Shown piece by piece: positions 50,675 to 58,015 of a stretch of 58,015 nucleotides of DNA; the stretch's first letter is position 1, and each line of letters starts with the position of its first letter. The stretch is taken from positions 1-58,015 of the forward strand of contig NZ_WTFF01000011.1 in assembly GCF_019400985.1 (NCBI RefSeq), read 5' to 3'. The position numbers were made by a program, and so were the translations under genes. This stretch comes from Streptomyces bambusae. GTDB lineage: Bacteria > Actinomycetota > Actinomycetes > Streptomycetales > Streptomycetaceae. A model generated the notes under the pieces. The model was not told the origin of the DNA, ran no database searches, and was given only the letters and a program-made list of their open reading frames with translations.

Positions 50675-52483
50675 CTACGGCAGCTCGATGGCGTTCCAGT
50701 CCCAGCCTGCGTTGGCGGGGGTGGAGTAGCTCTGGGTGAAGGCCTGGATGTGGCCGGCGTCGTCGGCGAGGCCGGTGTGCATGGTGACGGTGCCGTTGGT
50801 GTGGCGGTACATCATGCCCAGGTCGCTACGGCGGTCACCGTTGAAGTCACCGGAGATGAGCTTCATGGAGTTGCGGATCCAGCCGCCGCTGGCGGGGACG
50901 GTGTATCCGGCCGTGAACTCCCCGAAGCCACCCGCAGTGTCGGCGAAGGAGCTGTGGAAACCGATCGTGCCATTGCTGTGGTAGTAGACCATCGCAGCGT
51001 CCGAACGACCGTCGCCGTTGAGATCACCGGAGTGCAGCTCGATCGCGTTCCAGTCCCAGCCTGCATTGGCGGGGACGGAGTAGCTCTGGGTGAACGCCTG
51101 GATGCGGCCGGCGTTGTCGGCAAGACCGGTGTGCATCGTGATCGTGCCGTTGCTGTGGTGGTACATCATGCCCAGGTCGCTACGGCGGTCACCGTTGAAG
51201 TCACCGGAGATCAGCTTCATCGAGTTGCGGTCCCAGCCACCACTCGCGGGGACGGTGTACCCGGCCGTGAACTCCCCGAAGCCACCCGCAGTGTCGGCGA
51301 AGGAGCTGTAGAAACCGATCGTGCCGTTGCTGTGGTAGTAGACCATCGCAGCGTCCGAACGACCGTCGCCGTTGAGATCACCGGAGTGCAGCTCGATCGC
51401 GTTCCAGTCCCAACCTGCATTGGCGGGAACGGAGTAGCTCTGGGTGAACGCCTGAATGCGGCCGGCGCCGTCGGCAAGGCCGGTGTGCATCGTGATCGTG
51501 CCATTGGTGTGGCGGTACATCATGCCCAGGTCGCTACGGCGGTCACCGTTGAAGTCACCGGAGATCAGCTTCATCGAATTGCGGTCCCAGCCACCACTCG
51601 CGGGGACGGTGTACCCGGCCGTGAACTCCCCGAAGCCACCCGCAGTGTCGGCGAAGGAGCTGTAGAAACCGATCGTGCCGTTGCTGTGGTGGTAGACCAT
51701 CGCGGCATCCGAACGGCCGTCGCCGTTGAGGTCACGGGCAGCGGACATGCGAACCGTCGACCGAACCCACTCGTCGAGGTCGTCGACGCGCGCGGAGATG
51801 GCGCCGGTACGGGTCTCGGTGGCGGGTGCGCCGAGGCAGCCGCCCTGCCAGGACCGGCTGTTGATGCCGACCAGTTCGCCCGCGGCGTTCAGCAGCGGGC
51901 CGCCGGTGTCGCCCTTGCAGAGGACGTCGGTGCCCTTGCCGGTGATCGTGAGCGTGGTGGCGTCGGCGGTGCCCGTGGTGAACACGCCCGTGTGGAGTTT
52001 GTCCGGCACCCACTCGCTCTTCGTCCGCCCGAACCCGGCGGCGGTGAGGTCCGCACCGGCCGCGGGCGCGGTGGTGGCGGCCTTCACCGTGGCGATGGCG
52101 GAGACCGGGGTGGCGAGGCGGGCGAGGACCAGGTCGCGGTCGGTGCGCGGCTGGAGGTCGGTGATCTCGACGGCCTGCCCGTTGGAGAGGGTTGCGGTGG
52201 CCTTGAGGGCGGGCTTGCCGGCGGGAACCTGCTGGCCGGGGGTGGCGGCGAAGCAGCTGGCTGCGGTGGCGAGCCAGGATGCGTCGATGAGGATCGCAGT
52301 GCAGGCGCGGGAGTTGGCCTCGTCGCCGATGTTCAGCTTGGCGACGGACGCCAGCTGGCCGGGCGTGGCTTCGGGGCCGGTGAGGGCCTGGGCGGGGCCG
52401 GCGGAGACCAGGCCTGCGGCGACCGCGGTGGCGGTGGCGAGCAGGCCGGCGATCCGCGCCTGGCGGGGACGGTTCGAGAACAT
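50675..52483 (-). CDS. Secreted trypsin-fold pseudoprotease with FG-GAP/VCBS repeats
   Basis: The 602-residue protein has a signal peptide (residues 1-33) and a trypsin-like domain (~34-245). The expected catalytic His of TAAHC is Ser76 in 'TAASCF', and the serine of GDSGG is Thr193 in 'KGDTGGPLLN'; only the Asp region 'DRDLVLARL' (Asp117) is retained. So it is probably not a protease. The C-terminal ~355 residues consist of six FG-GAP-like repeats, in three 118-residue dyads, each with DLNGDGRSD- and DFNGDRRSD-type calcium-binding loops, forming a beta-propeller or adhesive domain. It is exported. Paralogous to 52573-54216. Confidence 0.85.
   Translation of the reverse strand: MFSNRPRQARIAGLLATATAVAAGLVSAGPAQALTGPEATPGQLASVAKLNIGDEANSRACTAILIDASWLATAASCFAATPGQQVPAGKPALKATATLSNGQAVEITDLQPRTDRDLVLARLATPVSAIATVKAATTAPAAGADLTAAGFGRTKSEWVPDKLHTGVFTTGTADATTLTITGKGTDVLCKGDTGGPLLNAAGELVGINSRSWQGGCLGAPATETRTGAISARVDDLDEWVRSTVRMSAARDLNGDGRSDAAMVYHHSNGTIGFYSSFADTAGGFGEFTAGYTVPASGGWDRNSMKLISGDFNGDRRSDLGMMYRHTNGTITMHTGLADGAGRIQAFTQSYSVPANAGWDWNAIELHSGDLNGDGRSDAAMVYYHSNGTIGFYSSFADTAGGFGEFTAGYTVPASGGWDRNSMKLISGDFNGDRRSDLGMMYHHSNGTITMHTGLADNAGRIQAFTQSYSVPANAGWDWNAIELHSGDLNGDGRSDAAMVYYHSNGTIGFHSSFADTAGGFGEFTAGYTVPASGGWIRNSMKLISGDFNGDRRSDLGMMYRHTNGTVTMHTGLADDAGHIQAFTQSYSTPANAGWDWNAIELP
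50679..51740. repeat. Three 354-bp direct repeats inside the FG-GAP region
   Basis: Matching positions recur exactly 354 bp apart (for example CGGCGAAGGA at 50941, 51295 and 51649) and the copies are nearly identical in DNA. Each encodes 118 residues, that is two FG-GAP units. Near identity indicates recent duplication or gene conversion. Confidence 0.9.
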
Positions 52484-52572
52484 GAATCTTCCTTCGGGCT
52501 TCAGGGCGCTCTGTACGACTGCGTGTTGTTCCCCGCGGCGCCGTGCAAGCGCCGCGGGGGCCGTGCGCGGTG

Positions 52573-54216
52573 TCAGAGGGTGCCGGCCAGGGAGATGGAG
52601 CCGAGGGTTCCGGTGACGCCCTGGGTGGTGACCTGCGTGGCCGGGGTCCAGGTGCGGTCGGTGTGCCGGACGATGTGCAGGAGCTTGTTGTCGGAGGTGG
52701 TCGCGGCGAGCTGGAGCTCCCCGTCGACCGTGCCTGCGCCGACGGACTTGACCGTCACGGTGCCGAGGTAGTCCCGCAGGTCACCGAAGGGGGCCCAGGT
52801 GCCGTTGCCGTAGCGGATGGAGTGGTACTGGCGGGTGCCGTTGTCGGTGGCGATGACGATGTGACTGTCTGCGCCGGCGCCGGCCATGACGATCGAGCTG
52901 ACGGGGCCGGTGGTGCCGGCGGCCGCGGAGACGTCACCCCAGACGGTCCAGTGGCCGGTGGTGCGGCGGACGGCGTGGTAGGCCTTGCCGCCGGTGACGG
53001 CGGCGACGTGGAGTTCGCCGCCGGCGCCGGCGGTGGCGATGCTGGTGACGCCGCCGATCGGGCTGCTGACGGCGGCGACGTCGCCGAAGGGGGTCCAGTT
53101 CCCGGCGCCGGTGCGCAGGGTGTGGAAGACCTTCCCGCCGGCGACGGCCAGGACGTGCAGGTCGGTGCCGATGGAGACGGTGGAGACCTGGGTGATGTCG
53201 GCGAGCGCGCCGGCCTGGCTGTTGACGTCACCGAAGCTGCCCCAGGTGCCGTCCGCCTTGCGGATGGTGTGGTGCAGGCGCCCGTCACCACCCAGGGCCA
53301 CGACGTGGGTGTCGCCGTTGATCCCGGCCACCGCGGCCGTACGCACCCCGCCGATGTCTCCGGCCTTGGACTGCGCGTCCGTGAACCCCGTCCACGAGCC
53401 GTCCGCCAGCCGGATCCCCTGGAACAGACCCGTACCGCCCTGCACGACGGCCTCGGCCTTCCAGCCCGGGGTCAGCGCCCGGACCTGCTGCACCCACTCC
53501 CCCAGGTCGTCGATGCGCGCGGAGACGGCGCCGGTACGGGTCTCGGTGGCGGGTGCGCCGAGGCAGCCTCCCTGCCAGGAGCGGCTGTTGACGCCGACCA
53601 GTTCGCCTGCCGCGTTGAGGAGCGGACCGCCGGTGTCGCCCTTGCACAGGACGTCGGTCCCCTTGCCGGTGATGGCCAGCGCGGTGGCGTCGACGGAGCC
53701 GAGAGTGAAGGTGCCGGTGTGGAGCTTCTCGGGCACCCACTCGGTCTTCGTCCGGCCGAAGCCGGCTGCGGTGAGCTCGGCGCCCGCGGCGGAGGCGGCG
53801 GTGGCCCGCTTGATGCCCGCGATGCCGGTGGCAGGGGTGGCGAGGCGGGCGAGGACCAGGTCGCGGTCGGTGCGCGGCTGGAGGTCGACGACCTCGACGG
53901 CCTGTCCGTTCGACAGGGTGGCGGTGCTCTTCATCGCGGGCTGTCCGGCGAGGACCTGCTGACCGGGGACCGCGGCGAAGCAGCTGGCGGCGGTGGCGAT
54001 CCACCACTGGTCGACCAGGGTGGCCGTGCAGGCACGGGAGTGGGCCTCGTCGCCGATGTTCAGCTTGGCGACGGAGGCGAGCTGGCCGGCCGTTGCCTCA
54101 GGACCGGCGAGCGCGTTCGCGGTACCGGCCGACACCAGGCCCGCCGAAACCGCGGTGGCGGTGGCGGTGACGAGCAGGCCGGTGATCCGCGCCGAACGCG
54201 GACGGGGTGAAGACAT
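52573..54216 (-). CDS. Secreted trypsin-fold pseudoprotease with propeller/lectin-like repeats
   Basis: The 547-residue protein has a signal peptide (~1-37) and a trypsin-like domain (~40-255) closely related to its neighbour, with the same substitutions: Ser78 in 'TAASCF' for His and Thr195 in 'GDTGGP' for Ser. Residues ~265-545 hold about six repeats of ~45 residues with the pattern 'LHHTIRKADGTW...FGDV', as in tandem lectin-like/propeller domains of secreted streptomycete proteins. It is the second gene of a probable three-gene minus-strand run with the secreted protein at 54322. The ATG 54216 follows AGGAAG in the transcript. Confidence 0.85.
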   Translation of the reverse strand: MSSPRPRSARITGLLVTATATAVSAGLVSAGTANALAGPEATAGQLASVAKLNIGDEAHSRACTATLVDQWWIATAASCFAAVPGQQVLAGQPAMKSTATLSNGQAVEVVDLQPRTDRDLVLARLATPATGIAGIKRATAASAAGAELTAAGFGRTKTEWVPEKLHTGTFTLGSVDATALAITGKGTDVLCKGDTGGPLLNAAGELVGVNSRSWQGGCLGAPATETRTGAVSARIDDLGEWVQQVRALTPGWKAEAVVQGGTGLFQGIRLADGSWTGFTDAQSKAGDIGGVRTAAVAGINGDTHVVALGGDGRLHHTIRKADGTWGSFGDVNSQAGALADITQVSTVSIGTDLHVLAVAGGKVFHTLRTGAGNWTPFGDVAAVSSPIGGVTSIATAGAGGELHVAAVTGGKAYHAVRRTTGHWTVWGDVSAAAGTTGPVSSIVMAGAGADSHIVIATDNGTRQYHSIRYGNGTWAPFGDLRDYLGTVTVKSVGAGTVDGELQLAATTSDNKLLHIVRHTDRTWTPATQVTTQGVTGTLGSISLAGTL

Positions 54217-54321
54217 GCTTCTTCCTTCTGTTGCACAGGTGCACAGGAGCACAGAAAACGATCGAGGGGCGCAGCCGGACGGCTGACGGCGGCATGCCGC
54301 ACGGGACATGCCCGCCGAGTG

Positions 54322-54837
54322 CTACTTGGCGGTCCTGATCTCCATGAGCATGAACTCGCGGCCCTGCTCGTCCGCGCTCTCGCCGACCGGGGTCCAGGTG
54401 TTCTTGTTCACGTCGAACGTCTTCGCCTCGGTGCCCGTCTTCATGTCGACCTTGGTGCTGTAGTCGTTGCCCTTGACGGCGAAGACGGAGGGGATTTCCA
54501 GCGTCAGCCAGCCGCTGGTGCCGGTGACCTTGAAGCAGATCCTGTCGTTGGCGCGGGACCAGACCTCGAGCAGGCCGGTCGTGCTGTCGCAGTCCGCCAA
54601 CGTGATGTGGCCGTCGCCGCGCTTCAGGGTGATGCCCTTCTCGGCGAGGATCTTGTCGGCGTTCGGGTAGCCGAAGTCCTCGATGGCGTAGCCCGGGCCC
54701 TCTTCGGCGACCGTCTTCATCGCGGCACCGTCCGCGGCTGTCCCACCCGTCACGCCGCCCGCGATCGCGAACCACGCCAGGGCGCCCGCGCCCATGGCCG
54801 CGCCAACAGTCCGCAGAATTGCGTTACGTGCCTTCAT
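54322..54837 (-). CDS. Secreted protein of unknown function
   Basis: The 171-residue protein has a signal peptide (~1-35) and a mature domain of ~130 residues with many Asp/Lys/Thr ('YAIEDFGYPNADKILAEKGI', 'HITLADCDSTTGLLEVWSRA', 'RICFKVTGTSGWLTLEIPSV', 'VFAVKGNDYSTKVDMKTGTE'). The final 'GREFMLMEIRTAK' is typical of a small family found next to streptomycete trypsin-like genes. Two Cys could form a disulphide. Probably co-expressed with the pseudoprotease gene 105 bp downstream and may bind it. No function known. Confidence 0.75.
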   Translation of the reverse strand: MKARNAILRTVGAAMGAGALAWFAIAGGVTGGTAADGAAMKTVAEEGPGYAIEDFGYPNADKILAEKGITLKRGDGHITLADCDSTTGLLEVWSRANDRICFKVTGTSGWLTLEIPSVFAVKGNDYSTKVDMKTGTEAKTFDVNKNTWTPVGESADEQGREFMLMEIRTAK

Positions 54838-55588
54838 CGCCGTCCTAGTCGTCGGTTCCGGGAATTCCAGAAACATGTGTCAACGCGGAAGTGGAGGCCT
54901 CGTACGACCAACGGAAAATTAACCCGTCCACGGGTTCACCGCCCCCTGGAAGCCCCCAACTCCCAGCATGATCATAACCACACGTCCAGCGGCACGACTC
55001 CTGCCGGAAACGGACGGTGGTGAACACAGCAGGGAGAGAGAGTCATCCCCGCGGCTCCCGTATGGAAGCACCAGGTGACGGCCACCGTCCAACCATAAAA
55101 TCGGGCGATTGTCGGGCAAGTTCACGGGAGGGTGCGTGACGTGCGTCATAGCTGGTCAAGAAATGCATCGCCTTCGAAAAGTGCGGTTACAAGCTGCACT
55201 GCCGTTTCCGGAAGTTGAGACTCCCGTTCCTTCCATGGAGTCCCGCATTCGCGATCTGGCTGATTCTCGGCGGGTTGGCCTAATGTCTGTGGGTGGGTGG
55301 CTGATCCGCGAATTTGCGCTTAGGGTCGCCGTGCGCATCTCACCTGTCTTCCTGCCCGAACTCGCTCATGGGCGCACGGACATGGGCGCGGCCGAGCAAT
55401 TCTCGACGCGGGCATGACGCGGTAGCCGCGGGAGCGCGGGAGTGCCCGGGATTCACCGGCCGGACCCTGTCGGTGCATCCGGGGCCTGCGTGAAGCGGAC
55501 GCGTGACCCGGAACGGGCTGCCGTCGTTGCCCGGTGGAGCCCCCGGGCGGCGGGTGCCGAGGGGACGGACCCGACCGGGGGCGGAGCG
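54838..55588. other. Lower-GC intergenic region without a convincing gene
   Basis: About 750 bp separate the secreted-protein gene and the methyltransferase. Around 54840-55320 the GC content is visibly lower than the rest of the window (runs such as CCATAAAATCGGGCGATTG). The longest plus frame here (55109-55417) lacks a family match and a ribosome-binding site. It may hold promoters for both flanking genes or be a small acquired segment. Confidence 0.5.
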
Positions 55589-56443
55589 ATGAGCAGGCTG
55601 ACCGAGGCGCACTACCGCCGGCACGTCATGCCGTACTACCGGGCGCTCGGTTCGCGCCTCGGGTACGCGGCGCTGCTCGGGCGCACCCGGCACTTCGGGT
55701 GGTACGAACCGGGCCACTCCCCCTGGGCCTTCGCGGCGGCCATGCGGCGCATGGAGCTGGTCGCGGCCCGCAAGCTGGAGCTGCGCCCGGGCGCGTCGGT
55801 GCTCGACGCCGGGTGCGGGGTCGGGGACACGGCGCGTACGGTGGCGCGGGCGGGCGGGGCGTACGTCACCGGGATCGACGGGATCGAGCCGGACCTGGCC
55901 ATCGCACGGCAGCGGTCGTCGCACGCCGGGGAGGCGGGCAGGCGGACGCGCTTCCTGCGGGCCGACTACCACGCCCTGCCCTTCGCCGACGCCTCGTTCG
56001 ACGGCGTCTACACCATGGAGTCCTTCGTCCACTCCCCCGACCCGCCCGCGGGCCTCGCCGAGTTCTTCCGGGTGCTGCGCCCGGGCGGGCGGCTGGTGAT
56101 GTTCGAGTACGAGAGCGCCCCGCGCGAGGAGTTGTCGGCGCGGGCGCGGACCGCGCTGGCGCAGGTCTGCGAACTGTCCGGTATGCCCGGCATGCTGGCG
56201 CTGACCCGCGGCCGGCTGGAGCGGCTGCTCGGGGAGGCCGGCTTCACGGCGCGGACGGCGTACGACGCGACCCGCAACATCCTGCCCATGCTGCGGGCCT
56301 TCTCGGTCCTCGGCCGGGTGCCGTACGGGCTCGCGCGGGGCGTGGGGCGGGGTGAGCTGCTGGTGAACGCGATGAGCGGGGTGGAGATGTACCGGCACCA
56401 GGAGGCATGGCGGTACGTCATCTGCACGGCCGCGAAACCCTGA
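55589..56443 (+). CDS. SAM-dependent methyltransferase (class I)
   Basis: The 284-residue protein has a Rossmann methyltransferase core: motif I 'VLDAGCGVGDTARTVARAG', 'VTGIDGIEPDLAIARQR' (acidic residue for ribose), 'ADYHALPFADASFDGVYTME' and 'FFRVLRPGGRLVMFEYESA'. The early 'HYRRHVMPYYRALGSRL...HFGWYEPG' resembles sterol/prenyl- and ubiquinone-type C-methyltransferases. The acceptor is unknown. The ATG at 55589 is preferred; GGAG is close upstream. The 3' end merges into a 16-bp tandem repeat. Confidence 0.85.
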   Translation: MSRLTEAHYRRHVMPYYRALGSRLGYAALLGRTRHFGWYEPGHSPWAFAAAMRRMELVAARKLELRPGASVLDAGCGVGDTARTVARAGGAYVTGIDGIEPDLAIARQRSSHAGEAGRRTRFLRADYHALPFADASFDGVYTMESFVHSPDPPAGLAEFFRVLRPGGRLVMFEYESAPREELSARARTALAQVCELSGMPGMLALTRGRLERLLGEAGFTARTAYDATRNILPMLRAFSVLGRVPYGLARGVGRGELLVNAMSGVEMYRHQEAWRYVICTAAKP

Positions 56444-56511
56444 CGGCACGAAACCCTGAGCGCTCGAAACCCCGTGCGCTCGAAACACTGAGCGCACGAA
56501 ACCCTGGCGCA
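56433..56511. repeat. Five tandem 15-16-bp repeats seeded at the methyltransferase stop codon
   Basis: CGAAACCCTGAGCGCT-like units begin at 56433, 56449, 56465, 56481 and 56497. The first unit contains the last codons and stop (GCG AAA CCC TGA) of the methyltransferase, so the array appears to have grown from that end. No gene lies inside it. Confidence 0.85.
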
Positions 56512-56721
56512 CGAGACCTTGGCCGAGGGCCCGCCGGGGGCGCCGCCCCGCGCCGCCGGGTCCGCTGATCACCGTGCGGACACGGAAGGGTTTCCGTCCG
56601 GGCATGAACGCGTCACAAGTAGGCATCACCCTTCCGCTTGTGCCCGCCTGTCCGGTTTGGCCTCTTGCGCCATCTGTAGCGTGCGAGCGTTCGACAGACG
56701 TTCCCCCGGAAGGACCCCTCC

Positions 56722-57123
56722 ATGACGACCCCGCCGCCCCCGCAGGACGCGTCCGGCGCCCCTGAGCAGCACCCCGCCGCGCCCGCTCCTGAGGCTGCCG
56801 CGAAGCCGAAGAGCGGCAAGGGCCGCAAGTTCCTGAACGTCGTCGTGCTCATCGTGGTCGCCGTCGTCGTGAAGCTCGGCATCTCGTACTTCTTCAACGC
56901 TCCGGTGCGCGCCGAGGCGGGCGACTGCGTGAAGGTCACCGGCAGCGACAACAGCCCGGAGGTGGAGACCAAGGGCTGCGAGGACAAGGACGCCAACTAC
57001 AAGGTCCTCAAGGTCGTCGAGAACACCTTCGACACCAATGCGTGCGACGTCGGCGAGGCCGCGCTGGCGCAGCAGTGGGAGAGCGAGAAGTTCGTCCTCT
57101 GCCTGGACCTGGTCAAGAAGTAG
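56722..57123 (+). CDS. Membrane-anchored LppU/SCO3897-like protein
   Basis: The 133-residue protein has a Pro/Ala-rich cytoplasmic start (~35 residues), one membrane helix (~residues 38-58, 'NVVVLIVVAVVVKLGISYFF') and an extracellular domain of ~70 residues with four Cys ('GDCVKVTGSD', 'KGCEDKDANY', 'NACDVGEA', 'FVLCLDLVKK'), which fits two disulphides. This matches the LppU_SCO3897 family of small actinobacterial surface proteins of unknown function. GGAAGGA precedes the ATG. Ends before a strong terminator. Confidence 0.82.
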   Translation: MTTPPPPQDASGAPEQHPAAPAPEAAAKPKSGKGRKFLNVVVLIVVAVVVKLGISYFFNAPVRAEAGDCVKVTGSDNSPEVETKGCEDKDANYKVLKVVENTFDTNACDVGEAALAQQWESEKFVLCLDLVKK

Positions 57124-57154
57124 CAGCGAAGCCCTCCGGCCACGGACCGGAGCG

Positions 57155-57188
57155 GGGCCGCGAAGCCGTACGGGCTTCGCGGCCCTTT
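57155..57188. terminator. Intrinsic terminator
   Basis: GGGCCGCGAAGCC (57155-57167) pairs with GGCTTCGCGGCCC (57173-57185) around GTACG, followed by TTT on the plus strand. It closes the LppU-like gene and may act on the convergent Mop gene. Confidence 0.9.
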
Positions 57189-57211
57189 CGCTTTCCTCCC
57201 GCATCGCCCGC

Positions 57212-57631
57212 CTAGTCGGTCGACAGGGAGACCTCGGTCGACTTGATCAGGGCGACCACCGGGGAGCCGGCGTCCAGGCCCAGGGCCTCGACGGCGTCCT
57301 TGGTCACGACGGCGGTGAGCCGGCCGCCGTCCACGTCCACCGCGACCGCGGCCATGGCGCCGCCGGCGGACACGGCGGTGACCCGCCCGGCGATCTGGTT
57401 GCGGATCGAGATGCCGGTGACCGGGGCGGTGGCGAGGGCGATCTCGGTGGCCTTGACCAGCGCCTTGACCGAGGAGCCCGGGAAGAGGCCGAGGTCCTTC
57501 ACCGCCGCGCTGGTCACGGCCGCGGTGATGTCCTGACCACCGTCCAGACGGACCTTGACCGCCGTCATGGCCTCTCCGGTGGTGACACCCGAGACGGTGC
57601 CGGCGAACTGGTTGCGGATGCTCAGTGTCAT
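57212..57631 (-). CDS. Two-domain molybdate-binding (Mop/TOBE) protein
   Basis: The 139-residue protein is a tandem of two ~68-residue Mop/TOBE domains: 'LSIRNQFAGTVSGVTTGEAM...TAAVTSAAVKDLGL' and 'ISIRNQIAGRVTAVSAGGAM...TAVVTKDAVEALGL', each ending in a 'G(S)xVxALIK(A/S)TEV' strand. Such dimops bind molybdate or tungstate oligomers and store or deliver them to molybdenum-cofactor enzymes. No mod transporter is in the window. ATG 57631 starts at the conserved 'MTLSIRNQ'. Confidence 0.9.
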   Translation of the reverse strand: MTLSIRNQFAGTVSGVTTGEAMTAVKVRLDGGQDITAAVTSAAVKDLGLFPGSSVKALVKATEIALATAPVTGISIRNQIAGRVTAVSAGGAMAAVAVDVDGGRLTAVVTKDAVEALGLDAGSPVVALIKSTEVSLSTD

Positions 57632-57801
57632 GACGGGCGCGGCTCCTCCACGTAGCGGCTCCGTGCGGACCGGCGGCGGCCGCACCGGGACCGACCGTAG
57701 GTGACGGGTGGGCACCCGCACGTGCGGCCGCTCGTACCCGCCGCCGAGTCCACCCGACCGGCAGCGCACCGCCCGCCGGCCCCGGCGGCGCACCGGCCGC
57801 T

Positions 57802-57842
57802 GCCAGGGCCTGTCCGCCCTGATCCGCCGGACAGGCGCTGGC
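57802..57842. terminator. Terminator-like hairpin of the partial gene
   Basis: CCTGTCCG (57809-57816) pairs with CGGACAGG (57828-57835), extended by GCCAG/CTGGC outside. It is directly downstream of the minus-strand gene that ends at 57842. Confidence 0.65.
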
Positions 57843-58015
57843 TAGGCGTCCTCGGACGGTGCGGCGGCGCAGCCGGGGTGGCCCCAGCGGGTGCCGAGCT
57901 TGGTGATCTTCTCGCCCGCCGCGTACGGCTTGCCGCACGGGCAGCGGCCCGGGAACTTCGCCTTGATGGTGACGCCGCCGCGCGTGGTGGCGCCCGTGGC
58001 GGGCCGCTTGCGGGC
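57842..58015 (-). CDS. C-terminal end of a gene with zinc-ribbon-like motif (5' end outside window)
   Basis: The frame is open to the right edge and gives 57 residues ending in SEDA. It contains 'VTIKAKFPGRCPCGKPYAAG' and 'KLGTRWGHPGCAAA', a C-x-C...H-x2-C arrangement that may bind zinc, in a context often found at the end of actinobacterial DNA-related proteins. Too little is visible to name the protein. Confidence 0.6.
   Translation of the reverse strand, partial: ARKRPATGATTRGGVTIKAKFPGRCPCGKPYAAGEKITKLGTRWGHPGCAAAPSEDA

Noticed and set aside
55109..55417. 102-codon plus-strand ORF in the lower-GC intergenic region
   Set aside because: No ribosome-binding site, no recognisable domain and atypical composition; kept only as intergenic sequence.

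Overview
The window is high-GC actinobacterial DNA, almost certainly from a Streptomyces chromosome. The reasons are extreme third-position G/C, frequent GTG starts with GTGA/ATGA stop-start overlaps, families typical of streptomycetes (SpoIIE/RsbU-type phosphatases, HxlR, TetR, MarR and ArsR regulators beside small oxidoreductases, secreted trypsin-like proteins, a TNT-domain protein, a chloramphenicol phosphotransferase-like kinase) and no rRNA, tRNA, CRISPR array or complete insertion sequence that I could see. The gene mix looks like accessory or arm-type sequence.

Layout. 1-5.7 kb: the end of a tightly coupled operon (MFS exporter, double GNAT acyltransferase, LuxE-like acyl-adenylate enzyme, LuxC-like acyl reductase fused to a second acyl-activating domain); it continues past the left edge and looks like a fatty-aldehyde-forming module. 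5.7-11 kb: two SpoIIE-family phosphatases flanking a cyclase/kynurenine-formamidase-like enzyme. 11-15.1 kb: a complete sugar-type ABC importer (two-domain ATPase, permease, binding lipoprotein). 15.2-17.1 kb: an orphan coiled-coil protein of unknown function and a strong hairpin. 17.1-32.6 kb: secreted proteins mixed with regulator/target pairs (HxlR with an imine-reductase-like protein, HxlR with an NmrA-like protein plus an F420-type nitroreductase, TetR with a FAD monooxygenase, ArsR with an MFS pump, MarR with an SDR), plus a Cpt homologue and a Nudix hydrolase. Several of these pairs carry visible palindromic operators and look leaderless.

32.6-35.7 kb is a decayed patch (recombinase-like tail, GIY-YIG remnant, small zinc-finger gene) next to a transmembrane Ser/Thr kinase. 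35.8-40.4 kb is one very large HEAT-like gene carrying about 1.05 kb of expanded Ala/Pro/Thr/Ser repeats. 40.8-50.6 kb: beta-propeller phytase, Nramp-like transporter, PAS/GAF/PP2C phosphatase, HAD hydrolase, a TNT toxin with its probable immunity gene, GNAT, VOC and DUF7144-like proteins. 50.7-54.8 kb: two paralogous secreted trypsin-fold proteins that have both lost the catalytic His and Ser, one with FG-GAP repeats and one with a propeller/lectin-like tail. 55.6-58 kb: methyltransferase, membrane-anchored LppU-like protein, a two-domain molybdate-binding protein and a partial gene.

Two themes cross the window. Many proteins carry in-frame simple repeats (6-, 12-, 18- or 24-bp units) at their termini or in linkers. 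Several genes are truncated where they meet a neighbour (PPOX, Nudix, GIY-YIG). The best candidates for undescribed biology are the LuxE/LuxC-ligase operon, the orphan coiled-coil protein at 15.2 kb, the repeat-expanded HEAT protein and the twin pseudo-proteases.
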